Assembly: GCA_964651315.1 (NCBI GenBank)
Contig: CAZYXO010000006.1
Location: 1 to 24,153 of the forward strand
Source of the DNA: CAZYXO01 sp964651315
Lineage (GTDB): Bacteria; Bacillota_I; Bacilli_A; RF39; UBA660
Direction: 5' to 3'
Length of the DNA: 24,153 bases
The translations under genes and the position numbers were made by a program. Positions within the stretch are counted from its first letter, which is position 1, and the number at the start of each line of letters is the position of its first letter. The notes beneath the pieces were generated by a model. It made no database searches and was not told the origin of the DNA. It worked only from the letters and a program-made list of their open reading frames with translations. This document shows, piece by piece, positions 15,283-21,756 of the stretch.

Positions 15283-16287
15283 ATGAAAGAAAAATATTTA
15301 GTTACTGGTGCTGCCGGTCATCTTGGTTTAAATCTTATCGACTTGTTGGTTAGACAAAAGAAAAATGTTCGTGTTTTCGTCTTGCCAAATGATAAAAATA
15401 TTTTATTACTACCAAAAAACATCGAAATAATTTATGGTGACGTTACAAAGAAAAATGATTTAGAAAGATTTTTTGAAAACAAAGATAATTATAAATTAAT
15501 AGTTATACACTGTGCTGGTATTGTTAGTATTACTTCAAAATATAATGAACTAGTTTATAACGTTAATGTAAATGGTACTAAAAATATTACTGATATGTGT
15601 TTAGAAAATCATGTTAAAAGATTATTATATGTTAGTTCTGTTCATGCCATTAGAGAATTACCTAATAAAGAATTAATAAGCGAAACAAATGATTTTTCCG
15701 AAAATAATGTTGTTGGTTTATACGCTAAAACTAAAAGAGAAGCCACAAAGTATGTTTTAGAAAAAGTAAAAGATGGACTTAATGCTGTTGTTGTTCATCC
15801 ATCGGGCATTATCGGTCCTAATGATTATGGACATGGACATGTTACGCAATTACTTGTTGATTTTTGTAATAAAAAACTAACTGCTGCTGTTAGTGGTGGT
15901 TATGATTTCGTTGATGTCCGTGATGTATGTGATGGAATGATTAATGCAATTAATAAAGGTAAAAGTGGTGAATGTTACATATTATCTAATAAATATTATT
16001 CAGTTAAAGAATTAATAGATACAATAGCAAAAATAAATAACCAAAAACCAATTAAAACTTATTTACCATTATGGTTTGCTAAATTTACAGCACCAATATC
16101 AGAATTATATTATAAAATATTAAAGCAAGCTCCTTTATATACGGCTTATTCTTTATACACTTTAGAAAGTAATTCTAATTTTAGTCATGAGAAAGCAACT
16201 AAAGAACTTGATTATAATCCAAGACCCTTAGAAGAAACACTTAAAGACACAATAGAGTTTTTAAGAGAAATTAAAAGAGTTAAATAG
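15283..16287 (+). CDS. NAD(P)-dependent epimerase/dehydratase (extended SDR, dihydroflavonol-reductase-like)
   Basis: A 334-residue extended short-chain dehydrogenase. The Rossmann motif TGAAGHLG lies at residues 8-15, an acidic GDVTKKNDL motif at 52-60, HCAG at 76-79, the catalytic Ser in YVSSVHA (116-122) and the catalytic pair Tyr147-Lys151 in LYAKTK. HPSGIIGP, about 30 residues beyond the YxxxK pair, is typical of the dihydroflavonol-4-reductase-like branch, often active on sugar nucleotides, sterol-like or aldehyde substrates; the true substrate is unknown. I place the start at the ATG at 15283, preceded by AGAAGG, not the ATG at 15259, which overlaps the -10 box. The gene is a single plus-strand unit between two minus-strand operons. 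Confidence 0.9.
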   Translation: MKEKYLVTGAAGHLGLNLIDLLVRQKKNVRVFVLPNDKNILLLPKNIEIIYGDVTKKNDLERFFENKDNYKLIVIHCAGIVSITSKYNELVYNVNVNGTKNITDMCLENHVKRLLYVSSVHAIRELPNKELISETNDFSENNVVGLYAKTKREATKYVLEKVKDGLNAVVVHPSGIIGPNDYGHGHVTQLLVDFCNKKLTAAVSGGYDFVDVRDVCDGMINAINKGKSGECYILSNKYYSVKELIDTIAKINNQKPIKTYLPLWFAKFTAPISELYYKILKQAPLYTAYSLYTLESNSNFSHEKATKELDYNPRPLEETLKDTIEFLREIKRVK

Positions 16288-16346
16288 TTGTAAATTAGAG
16301 GAGCAACATATAACTTTGAACAGGATAGTAAAACTGGAAATATTAA

Positions 16347-16378
16347 AAAAGTAACTAATTAAATTTTTAGTTACTTTT
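16347..16378. terminator. Bidirectional terminator between the epimerase gene and folD
   Basis: AAAAGTAACTA (16347-16357) and TAGTTACTTTT (16368-16378) form a perfect 11-bp stem with a 10-base loop. A and T runs on both flanks allow termination in both directions. It contains the folD stop codon, so it serves folD on the minus strand and the epimerase on the plus strand. Confidence 0.8.
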
Positions 16379-17207
16379 CATTTTGGTTTTTATAAGCAAT
16401 TAACGTGTTTTCCATTAAAGATGCTACAGTTAAAGGTCCTACGCCTTTAGGAACCGGAGTAATATAGGAACAAAGTGAATAACATGATTCATAATCAACA
16501 TCCCCTACTATTTTATTTTCGATACGATTAATTCCAACATCAATTAAAATACTATTTTCTTTAATCATATCTTTTTTAATAAAGTTTGGAATTCCTACTG
16601 CAACAATTATTATATCAGCAAATTTTGTATACAAACTAATGTCTTTAGTTTTAGAATGCAACATACTTATTGTTGCATTATTTTTTAGTAATTCAAAAAA
16701 TAAAGGCTTTCCAACAATATTGCTACGATTTATAATTACAACATTTTTACCATTTAATTCAATATTATATTCTTTAAATAAAGTCATTATACCTTTTGCA
16801 GTACAACTGACAATGCATTCTTCATTTAAGTAAGCCTTAGAGATATTTAGATTTGTAAATCCATCAACATCTTTTATTGCATCAATTAAATTAACTAATG
16901 CATTATAATTTAAATAATCAGGTATTGGACTTTGGATTAATATTCCATTTACTTCTTGATCGTTATTTAGTTTTTCGATTATTTCTTTTACTTCTTCATG
17001 CGTTGGATTATCTAATATAATATTCTCGAATTTTATTCCACAACTAAGACAAGATTTTTCTTTATTTTTCACATAAATTTTACTTGCTTCATCACTGTTA
17101 ATAGATATAACAATAAGTTTTGGTGAATTATCTAAAGTAATTATTTCTTTTTTTACATTTTCTTTAATCTTATTTGCTAAACTTTTCCCATCCATTATAA
17201 CTGTCAT
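16371..17207 (-). CDS. folD: Bifunctional methylene-tetrahydrofolate dehydrogenase / methenyl-tetrahydrofolate cyclohydrolase
   Basis: Interconverts 5,10-methylene- and 10-formyl-tetrahydrofolate with NADP, supplying one-carbon units for purines and formyl-Met. The 278-residue length is typical. The catalytic YxxxK pair is Tyr45-Lys49, KDVDGF at 112-117 holds the conserved Asp, and INRSNIVGKP (159-168) is the nucleotide-binding turn. The C-terminal TPVPKGVGPLTVASLMENT is a family signature. The start ATG overlaps the ruvB stop by one base (TAATG) with GGGAGGT upstream, so folD is translationally coupled to ruvB. Confidence 0.97.
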   Translation of the reverse strand: MTVIMDGKSLANKIKENVKKEIITLDNSPKLIVISINSDEASKIYVKNKEKSCLSCGIKFENIILDNPTHEEVKEIIEKLNNDQEVNGILIQSPIPDYLNYNALVNLIDAIKDVDGFTNLNISKAYLNEECIVSCTAKGIMTLFKEYNIELNGKNVVIINRSNIVGKPLFFELLKNNATISMLHSKTKDISLYTKFADIIIVAVGIPNFIKKDMIKENSILIDVGINRIENKIVGDVDYESCYSLCSYITPVPKGVGPLTVASLMENTLIAYKNQNEK

Positions 17208-18208
17208 TAAAATAGACCTCCCATTTTAATTTTTAAATGATTATATGCTTTATCAGTTGCCATTCTTCCTCTTTGAGTTCTTTTTATATAACCAGATTGT
17301 AATAAGAAAGGTTCAACTACATCTTCAATAGTTGTTACTTCTTCTCCAATTGAAGTTGCAATTGTTTCAACTCCTACTGGTCCACCATTAAATTTTTCGA
17401 TTAAGGAAGTTAAATATTCGACATCGATTCCATCTAATCCATCTTTATCAATTTTTAACCGATCTAAACTTGATAAAGTTATTTCGTTATTAATACTACT
17501 CATGCCACTTACTAAAGCAAAATCTCTAACTCTTTTATATAATCTATTAGCAACTCTTGGGGTTTTACGACATCTTTTTGCTATTTCCATTGCGGCATCA
17601 CTTTCAATATCCATACTAAGCACTTTGCTTGTTCTTGTAATGATACGTTGCAATTCTTCATCAGTATAATAATTTAATTTTGATACAATACCAAAACGAT
17701 CTCTTAGGGGACTTGATAAATCACCAGCCCGTGTTGTTGCTCCAACTAAAGTAAATGGTGGCAAATCTATTTTAACATTTCTACTTTTTCCTTCACTACC
17801 AATTATTATATCTATTTCAAAATCTTCCATTGCTGGATATAATATTTCTTCAATAAATTTAGGCATTCTATGTATTTCATCAATAAATAAAACATCACCT
17901 GGTTCAAGAGTTGAAAGAATTGCTGCTAAATCACCACTTTTTTCTATTGCTGGTCCACTTGCTGTTTTTATATTACTGCCAAGTTCATTGGCAATAATAT
18001 GGGCAAGTGTTGTTTTACCGAGTCCCGGAGGCCCATACAAAAGCACATGATCGAGTGTCTCATCACGTAATTTTGCTGCTTCAATAAAGATTCTTAAATT
18101 TTCCTTTATTTCATCTTGCCCAATATATTCATCTAAATGAGATGGTCTTATATTTTTAATTACATTATCCTCTTCTAATTCATCTGTACTTATTATTCTT
18201 GTATCCAT
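17207..18208 (-). CDS. ruvB: Holliday junction branch-migration helicase RuvB
   Basis: The AAA+ motor that drives branch migration of Holliday junctions together with RuvA. The 333-residue length is standard. It begins with the usual IRPSHLDEYIGQ motif (20-31), then Walker A GPPGLGKTT (59-67), Walker B FIDEIH (108-113), GATTRAGDLSSPLRDRFG with sensor 1 and arginine finger, and the C-terminal winged helix with GGPVGVETIA and a final GYIKRTQRGR. GGAGG stands just upstream of ATG 18208, within the end of ruvA, so ruvA and ruvB are one operon. Confidence 0.98.
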   Translation of the reverse strand: MDTRIISTDELEEDNVIKNIRPSHLDEYIGQDEIKENLRIFIEAAKLRDETLDHVLLYGPPGLGKTTLAHIIANELGSNIKTASGPAIEKSGDLAAILSTLEPGDVLFIDEIHRMPKFIEEILYPAMEDFEIDIIIGSEGKSRNVKIDLPPFTLVGATTRAGDLSSPLRDRFGIVSKLNYYTDEELQRIITRTSKVLSMDIESDAAMEIAKRCRKTPRVANRLYKRVRDFALVSGMSSINNEITLSSLDRLKIDKDGLDGIDVEYLTSLIEKFNGGPVGVETIATSIGEEVTTIEDVVEPFLLQSGYIKRTQRGRMATDKAYNHLKIKMGGLF

Positions 18209-18220
18209 TTAAACCTCCAT

Positions 18221-18778
18221 CTATTTCAACAATAATTTTAATGCTTCTTTAACCTGTTCTTCTAATGTTTTCGTTTGATCAACAGAAACCACTACTCTTT
18301 TTATTTCTCCTGATTTATAACCAAGACTTTCTAGTACACTAATTAATTCTTCTAAATTATTATTTTCTTCTGTACCTTCAACTTCAATATTAATTTTATT
18401 TTTTAAATCTAATACTATTTGTTTAGCTAACTTTTCACCAATTTTTGGAAATTTTGTTAAATATAAAATATTTTCTCTGTTAATAGCATCTATTATACCA
18501 TTAATAGAACCAGTTGCAAGTATTGGCATTATTAATTTTGGTCCTAATCCTTTTACATTAATTAATTTTAAAAATAATTCTTTTTCTTCTAAAGATTTAA
18601 AACCATATAAACTATATTCTTCTTCACGAACATAATTATATAAATATATTTTAGTTTCAACATCCATTTCATAACTAAAAGGATTCCCTACTCTTACTTC
18701 ATATCCAATATTATTATTTTCTATTACAACATAATTACTACCTTGCATAGTAATTTTACCTACTATATAATTATACAT
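18221..18778 (-). CDS. ruvA: Holliday junction-binding protein RuvA
   Basis: Binds four-way DNA junctions as a tetramer and loads RuvB. The 185-residue product starts MYNYIVGKI, the usual RuvA opening. The N-terminal OB fold is followed by helix-hairpin-helix elements around INVKGLGPKL and FPKIGEKLAKQIVLDLK, and by a RuvB-binding C-terminal domain with SLGYKSGEIKRVV. I chose ATG 18778 because AGGTGG lies 5 bases upstream; the GTG at 18787 lies within that ribosome site. Members are usually a little longer (about 195-205 residues); the linker is short here. It is the first gene of ruvA-ruvB-folD. Confidence 0.95.
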   Translation of the reverse strand: MYNYIVGKITMQGSNYVVIENNNIGYEVRVGNPFSYEMDVETKIYLYNYVREEEYSLYGFKSLEEKELFLKLINVKGLGPKLIMPILATGSINGIIDAINRENILYLTKFPKIGEKLAKQIVLDLKNKINIEVEGTEENNNLEELISVLESLGYKSGEIKRVVVSVDQTKTLEEQVKEALKLLLK

Positions 18779-18795
18779 TTCTACCACCTAATAAT

Positions 18796-18836
18796 AGTAT
18801 ACAATAGTTTTACAAAATAAAAAAGCAAAACTATTG
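18796..18836 (-). promoter_or_regulatory. Possible ruvA promoter with overlapping inverted repeat
   Basis: A TATACT -10 candidate lies at 18796-18801 on the minus strand, just before the ruvA ribosome site; no strong -35 is seen. Immediately upstream, CAATAGTTTT (18802-18811) and AAAACTATTG (18827-18836) form a perfect 10-bp inverted repeat with a 15-base centre. Part of it (AGCAA...TTGCT plus T run, 18818-18838) could act as a weak terminator of the upstream surface-protein gene. An operator role is equally possible. Confidence 0.4.
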
Positions 18837-18851
18837 CTCTTTTAAAAATAT

Positions 18852-20927
18852 TTATTTTTTTGCTAGGAAAATACGAAAACTACCCCCACTAATAGCAGAC
18901 CCATAGTAGCTACTAAAGAGAAATACACCTGCTGAACTAATGCTGTAGGAATAGCCGCCACGGCCAAACCACGGGGAAGAAGCGTTTACAACAATGGTGT
19001 AGTCACTATACCATCCATCATAATTTGATACACTTTTAATAATCTCCTTTGTGGCGTCTCCTAAATGTCCTCTTGCATATGCTGATGAATCATTATAAGC
19101 CGTTCCATAATCATATAAATCATAATATTCTTTAGTGGGCAGATTAACAGCAGTAAATCCGCTATTAGAATACAACGGCTCATTACTTCCTTCTGCTTTC
19201 ATTACTCCCATTACATATTCATAAGCTCCACCTGACATATCATATACTCCATATATTGTTTTAGTAGTTGATGCTTCTAATCCAATTTCTGATGAATAAA
19301 TATTGATAATTGCTCCTGATGTACTATATTCTCCAGATGCTTGTGGACCTACTCCAGTATAACCTTCTAAATGAGAATTTAATCCAACTTCAGTACATGT
19401 TGCACTTCCTTTTGTTCCATTACATGTTCCATATATTGAGTGAGAAAGATAAGCAACAGACCCCCACTGACTATTCTTTAACATTCCTGATTCTGTACTA
19501 CTTGATAAATTATGATAATTACTTCCACTTATCGAGACAGCAGTTAAATATTGGTTGTATATATTCATCCACCAAAGTGAATACTGAATGGAAGTTGAAC
19601 TTAAATATGGTTTTACATATACGCCATTTTGTAGTGCGGTTGCACTTGTAGTTGCTGCTTCATAATTTGTTTCTGTACTTGTTTCAAATTTTCCTATCCA
19701 AAATCCATTTAATTCTCTGGTTCCTAATGTAAATGCTGGATGAGTAAGTTGTGATCCATTTGTGTAACCATTTGATTTTGCTGTTGTTTCTTTATTTTCA
19801 AAATCAATTATTATTTCTTGTTCATTTGAAGTTTGTGCTCCATCGGCATTGACATTCCATAATGTATATCGATATCTTGGTATATATACATAATATCCCA
19901 TGACATCATCATTATCTATTGTCTCACTCACACTCATTGCTTTATAAGTTGCAAGTTCTGATGGAACTATGGTTACTGCATTACACCACTGTTTTGTATC
20001 ATAATTACACCATCCACTTTTTGGATTTGCTTTCTTCCATTCGCTTGTGCTTTCATCATATACTATTGGTATCATATTTGAATCAATATCTACTACTATA
20101 TCTTCAGTTATTTCTACTCTTGTTAATTCTCCAAAGTTTACGATACATTTTATTGGTTGCGATATTCCCCTAAATCTTAAATCACTAAAGGTATAATTTG
20201 TTTCATCCCACTGTGCTGTTACTAATACACTTTCATCATCACATTTTATATCTTGATATGTGTATCCACTTGTTTTGCTCGGAAATGATGTTGTATTTGT
20301 ATAGTTATCTACCCATAAATTATTTTCTTTATCTTGTAGTTTTACTGCAAGTGTTACATCATTTGGACTTGTGCTGTTTGCTAAATTTGTTACTATTACT
20401 CTTGCTTCAAAAGACTCTCCCATTATATTATTTCCAGCACTTTCATCTATCCATAAATTTATACTATAACTTTTAGATTCATTTTGTTCTAAATATCCAG
20501 TATCTATTTCATAACTTGTATTGATATTATATATTGTATTTAAGTTACTTGATAAGTTTATTGTTCTTAAACTATTTAGTTTTCTTATATTTGTTTTATA
20601 ATTTGCTATTTTAATATATGGTAATAATATAGTTGATGAATTATTTGTAGTATTAACAGTTACTACATATTCACTTGTTGTGTTACAAGTATTTGTTATT
20701 GTAAATGTATATGGTTTTAGTTTTAATCCTTTACTATCCTTCATCGGATAACTATTTACTAAATTTATTGAATTACTATTTTCTGTATATGTTACATCAA
20801 AACAAGTAGTATTTAGGGCATTTAAATCACTTTGTGTTACACTTGAATAAAATAAAGCATAAGTTATGCCAATTGACAACACTATTATTAAACTTATTAA
20901 TGTAATTAATATATATTTCTTTTTCAT
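18852..20927 (-). CDS. Surface protein with SipW-type signal peptide and C-terminal FGE/C-type-lectin domain; probable DGR variable protein
   Basis: A 691-residue exported protein. Residues 1-35 form a signal peptide with YALFYSSVTQSD, as in TasA-like SipW substrates. Residues about 40-180 resemble the beta-sandwich of TasA/camelysin-like proteins, and a further beta-rich segment follows. From about residue 300 the protein matches the formylglycine-generating-enzyme (FGE) fold, a C-type-lectin variant: VMGYYVYIPRYRYTLW, LNGFWIGKFE, YDMSGGAYEYVMG and a C-terminal PWFGRGG...AGVF...GSFRI core. That fold is the usual scaffold of DGR target proteins, and the last ~40 codons show the expected composition (see findings). 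No sortase motif or C-terminal anchor is present. RBS AAAGGAGAG lies 8 bases before ATG 20927. It is probably a surface ligand-binding or adhesion protein; its ligand is unknown. Confidence 0.8.
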   Translation of the reverse strand: MKKKYILITLISLIIVLSIGITYALFYSSVTQSDLNALNTTCFDVTYTENSNSINLVNSYPMKDSKGLKLKPYTFTITNTCNTTSEYVVTVNTTNNSSTILLPYIKIANYKTNIRKLNSLRTINLSSNLNTIYNINTSYEIDTGYLEQNESKSYSINLWIDESAGNNIMGESFEARVIVTNLANSTSPNDVTLAVKLQDKENNLWVDNYTNTTSFPSKTSGYTYQDIKCDDESVLVTAQWDETNYTFSDLRFRGISQPIKCIVNFGELTRVEITEDIVVDIDSNMIPIVYDESTSEWKKANPKSGWCNYDTKQWCNAVTIVPSELATYKAMSVSETIDNDDVMGYYVYIPRYRYTLWNVNADGAQTSNEQEIIIDFENKETTAKSNGYTNGSQLTHPAFTLGTRELNGFWIGKFETSTETNYEAATTSATALQNGVYVKPYLSSTSIQYSLWWMNIYNQYLTAVSISGSNYHNLSSSTESGMLKNSQWGSVAYLSHSIYGTCNGTKGSATCTEVGLNSHLEGYTGVGPQASGEYSTSGAIINIYSSEIGLEASTTKTIYGVYDMSGGAYEYVMGVMKAEGSNEPLYSNSGFTAVNLPTKEYYDLYDYGTAYNDSSAYARGHLGDATKEIIKSVSNYDGWYSDYTIVVNASSPWFGRGGYSYSISSAGVFLFSSYYGSAISGGSFRIFLAKK
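18855..18975 (-). other. Putative DGR variable region (VR) at the 3' end of the surface-protein gene
   Basis: On the coding strand the segment encodes WFGRGG, then a run of Tyr, Ser and Ile codons, AGVF, a second run of Ser and Tyr codons, then GSFRI. The candidate variable codons are almost all NNC or NNT (TAT, TCC, TAC, AGC, ATT, AGT, CTC, TAC, TAT, TCT, ATT), each reachable from AAC or AAT by changing adenines only. Invariant codons between them (GGC, GCA, GGT, GTA, TTT) form the lectin framework. The 3' edge, GGGGGTAGTTTTCG, is unusually G-rich and could carry the mutagenic-homing initiation signal. Template repeat and reverse transcriptase are not in the window. Confidence 0.65.
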
Positions 20928-20959
20928 ATAAAATACTCTCCTTTAATCTATTATTTCTT

Positions 20960-21010
20960 AATCTTAAGAGTATTATATAAAAAATACCCTCCCCCTACAA
21001 GAGAACAATG
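20960..21010 (-). repeat. Promoter/leader repeat, copy 2 (copy 1 at 157-205)
   Basis: This matches the copy at 157-205 over the -10 box, the CTTAAG palindrome, the G-rich spacer and the upstream CAAGAGAACAA segment. Here the spacer tract is interrupted (GGGGGAGGG) and the -35/-10 distance is 17 bp, against 16 in copy 1. Confidence 0.8.
20972..21000 (-). promoter_or_regulatory. Promoter of the DGR-like surface protein
   Basis: TTGTAG (20995-21000) and TATAAT (20972-20977) on the minus strand with a 17-bp spacer that contains GGGGAGGG. Transcription should start near 20965, giving a leader of about 38 bases with a CTTAAG palindrome at its beginning and AAAGGAGAG near its end. Confidence 0.7.
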
Positions 21011-21039
21011 TTTTGGATGTTATCATTTTTTTTCTTATT

Positions 21040-21165
21040 TATTGTATTATGTATGTGTAAGGAAAATCTTACATACAATAAAAAAAGGATGTGCTTAATT
21101 CTGATCAGTTAAGCAGTTTCCAATATAATTGTTACTTGCTCTAACTATTATGTTAGAGCATTTTT
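21040..21165 (+). ncRNA. Candidate structured small RNA ending in an intrinsic terminator
   Basis: Three stem-loops follow one another on the plus strand: an imperfect stem joining TATTGTAT/TGTAAG to CTTACATACAATA (21040-21080), GCTTAA/TTAAGC enclosing the palindrome CTGATCAG (21093-21114), and TGCTCTAAC/GTTAGAGCA plus five T (21137-21165). No convincing plus-strand gene precedes that terminator, so it probably ends a non-coding transcript. The exact 5' end and promoter are not clear; TTATCA (21020-21025) with TATTAT (21045-21050) is a poor match. It abuts the 3' end of the peptide gene on the other strand and could act on it as antisense. Confidence 0.4.
21137..21165 (+). terminator. Strong intrinsic terminator in the intergenic region
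   Basis: TGCTCTAAC (21137-21145) pairs perfectly with GTTAGAGCA (21152-21160) over a 6-base loop, followed by TTTTT. On the minus strand there is no T run after the stem, so it works in the plus direction only. Confidence 0.8.
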
Positions 21166-21242
21166 CATTTAAATAGTTTTATTAATTCTATTATAAATAA
21201 AATAATGATTATGATTCTTAGAAAATTAATTTCTTTTCTCAT
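21165..21242 (-). CDS. 25-residue hydrophobic peptide, possible type I toxin-like or leader peptide
   Basis: ATG at 21242 follows GAGGTGAT, a very good Shine-Dalgarno with an 8-base spacer. The peptide begins MRKEINFLR, continues with eleven or so Ile, Leu and Phe residues and ends ELIKLFK before TGA. A short hydrophobic helix flanked by charged residues is the form of type I toxins and holin-like peptides in Gram-positive bacteria. Its stop touches the stem of the plus-strand terminator at 21137-21165, so a plus-strand RNA would run convergently to it, as in Fst/par-type loci. A possible promoter on the minus strand is TAGACA with TATATT about 100 bp upstream. No similarity is claimed; such short frames also arise by chance in AT-rich DNA, but the ribosome site argues for translation. 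Confidence 0.4.
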   Translation of the reverse strand: MRKEINFLRIIIIILFIIELIKLFK

Positions 21243-21469
21243 TATCATCACCTCACTTCCTAAATTAAAATTAGTAAATGAGGAAACAACAAACATATAT
21301 TAAACATATCTATAATTAATATATCATTTAATACTATTAGTTGTCTATTTACTTTACGTAAATTATACATTGCTATTTTATTAATTTGTATTTTAGTAAG
21401 TTACTTTTAATTTTTTTTACCTTTTTTACAACTTTTAAGACAATTAAGTATATATTTTTTTTATTTATA

Positions 21470-21478
21470 TGTTAAAAT
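21470..21478 (+). promoter_or_regulatory. Possible extended -10 promoter of the HTH gene
   Basis: TGTTAAAAT (21470-21478) is an extended -10 match about 38 bp before the start at 21516; no matching -35 hexamer is seen. The T-rich stretch upstream could act as an UP-like element. Confidence 0.35.
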
Positions 21479-21515
21479 ATACTAAACAAAGAAAATTAGT
21501 AAAGGAATGTATAGT

Positions 21516-21710
21516 ATGAGAGTAGTATATGAAAATAGTTTGAAAAAGAAAATTGTCAAACTTATTGTTGAATGTGGAGCGCCAACAAAAAGAACAGCAG
21601 AAGGATATAATATTCCCCTTAAAACCCTTGAAAAATGGATAACTGCTTACAACAAAAACAATCATTGCTTTGATGATTATGAAGAAGAAGACAATATAAT
21701 TTATTCTTAA
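21516..21710 (+). CDS. Small helix-turn-helix protein, transposase OrfA-like or orphan DNA-binding protein
   Basis: A 64-residue protein: a short basic start, LKKKIVKLIVECGAPTKRTA and GYNIPLKTLEKWITAYN make a three-helix HTH of the type found at the N-terminus of IS3-like OrfA transposase subunits and Psq/HTH_29-like repressors, with an acidic tail (DDYEEEDN). I chose ATG 21516 because AAAGGA (21501-21506) is 9 bases upstream; ATG 21507 touches it. No transposase catalytic gene, terminal inverted repeat or target duplication is visible next to it, so it is a domesticated or stand-alone regulator, or a remnant of an insertion. It ends at a strong shared terminator opposite rpoC. Confidence 0.65.
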   Translation: MRVVYENSLKKKIVKLIVECGAPTKRTAEGYNIPLKTLEKWITAYNKNNHCFDDYEEEDNIIYS

Positions 21711-21717
21711 TTAAAAC

Positions 21718-21756
21718 AATTAAAACAGTGAACTTTCAAAATTCACTGTTTTAATT
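21718..21756. terminator. Bidirectional terminator between the HTH gene and rpoC
   Basis: AATTAAAACAGTGAA (21718-21732) and TTCACTGTTTTAATT (21742-21756) form a perfect 15-bp stem with a 9-base loop. A and T runs within both arms allow function in both directions. It starts 8 bases after the HTH stop and ends directly at the rpoC stop. Confidence 0.85.

Larger units (their letters stand above)
20928..21515. other. Intergenic region of 588 bp between the DGR-like gene and the HTH gene
   Basis: The stretch holds, left to right, the leader and promoter of the surface protein (20928-21000), an imperfect hairpin (21040-21080), a second hairpin (21093-21114), a strong plus-strand terminator (21137-21165), a 25-codon minus-strand peptide gene (21165-21242) and an AT-rich segment (21266-21515) with a TTTACGTAAA palindrome at 21353-21362 and the promoter of the HTH gene. 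No tRNA or rRNA is seen. Confidence 0.7.

Noticed and set aside
19310..20476. Plus-strand hydrophobic frames opposite the surface-protein gene
   Set aside because: Leu- and Tyr-rich shadow frames are typical of the complement of AT-rich, Asn/Thr/Ser-rich coding sequence; no ribosome sites or promoters support them.
21008..21112. Plus-strand 34-codon frame coding a hydrophobic peptide beginning MFWMLSFFF
   Set aside because: No ribosome site precedes the ATG; the upstream bases are part of the promoter repeat shared with 157-205. The frame runs through two RNA hairpins and is more likely fortuitous.
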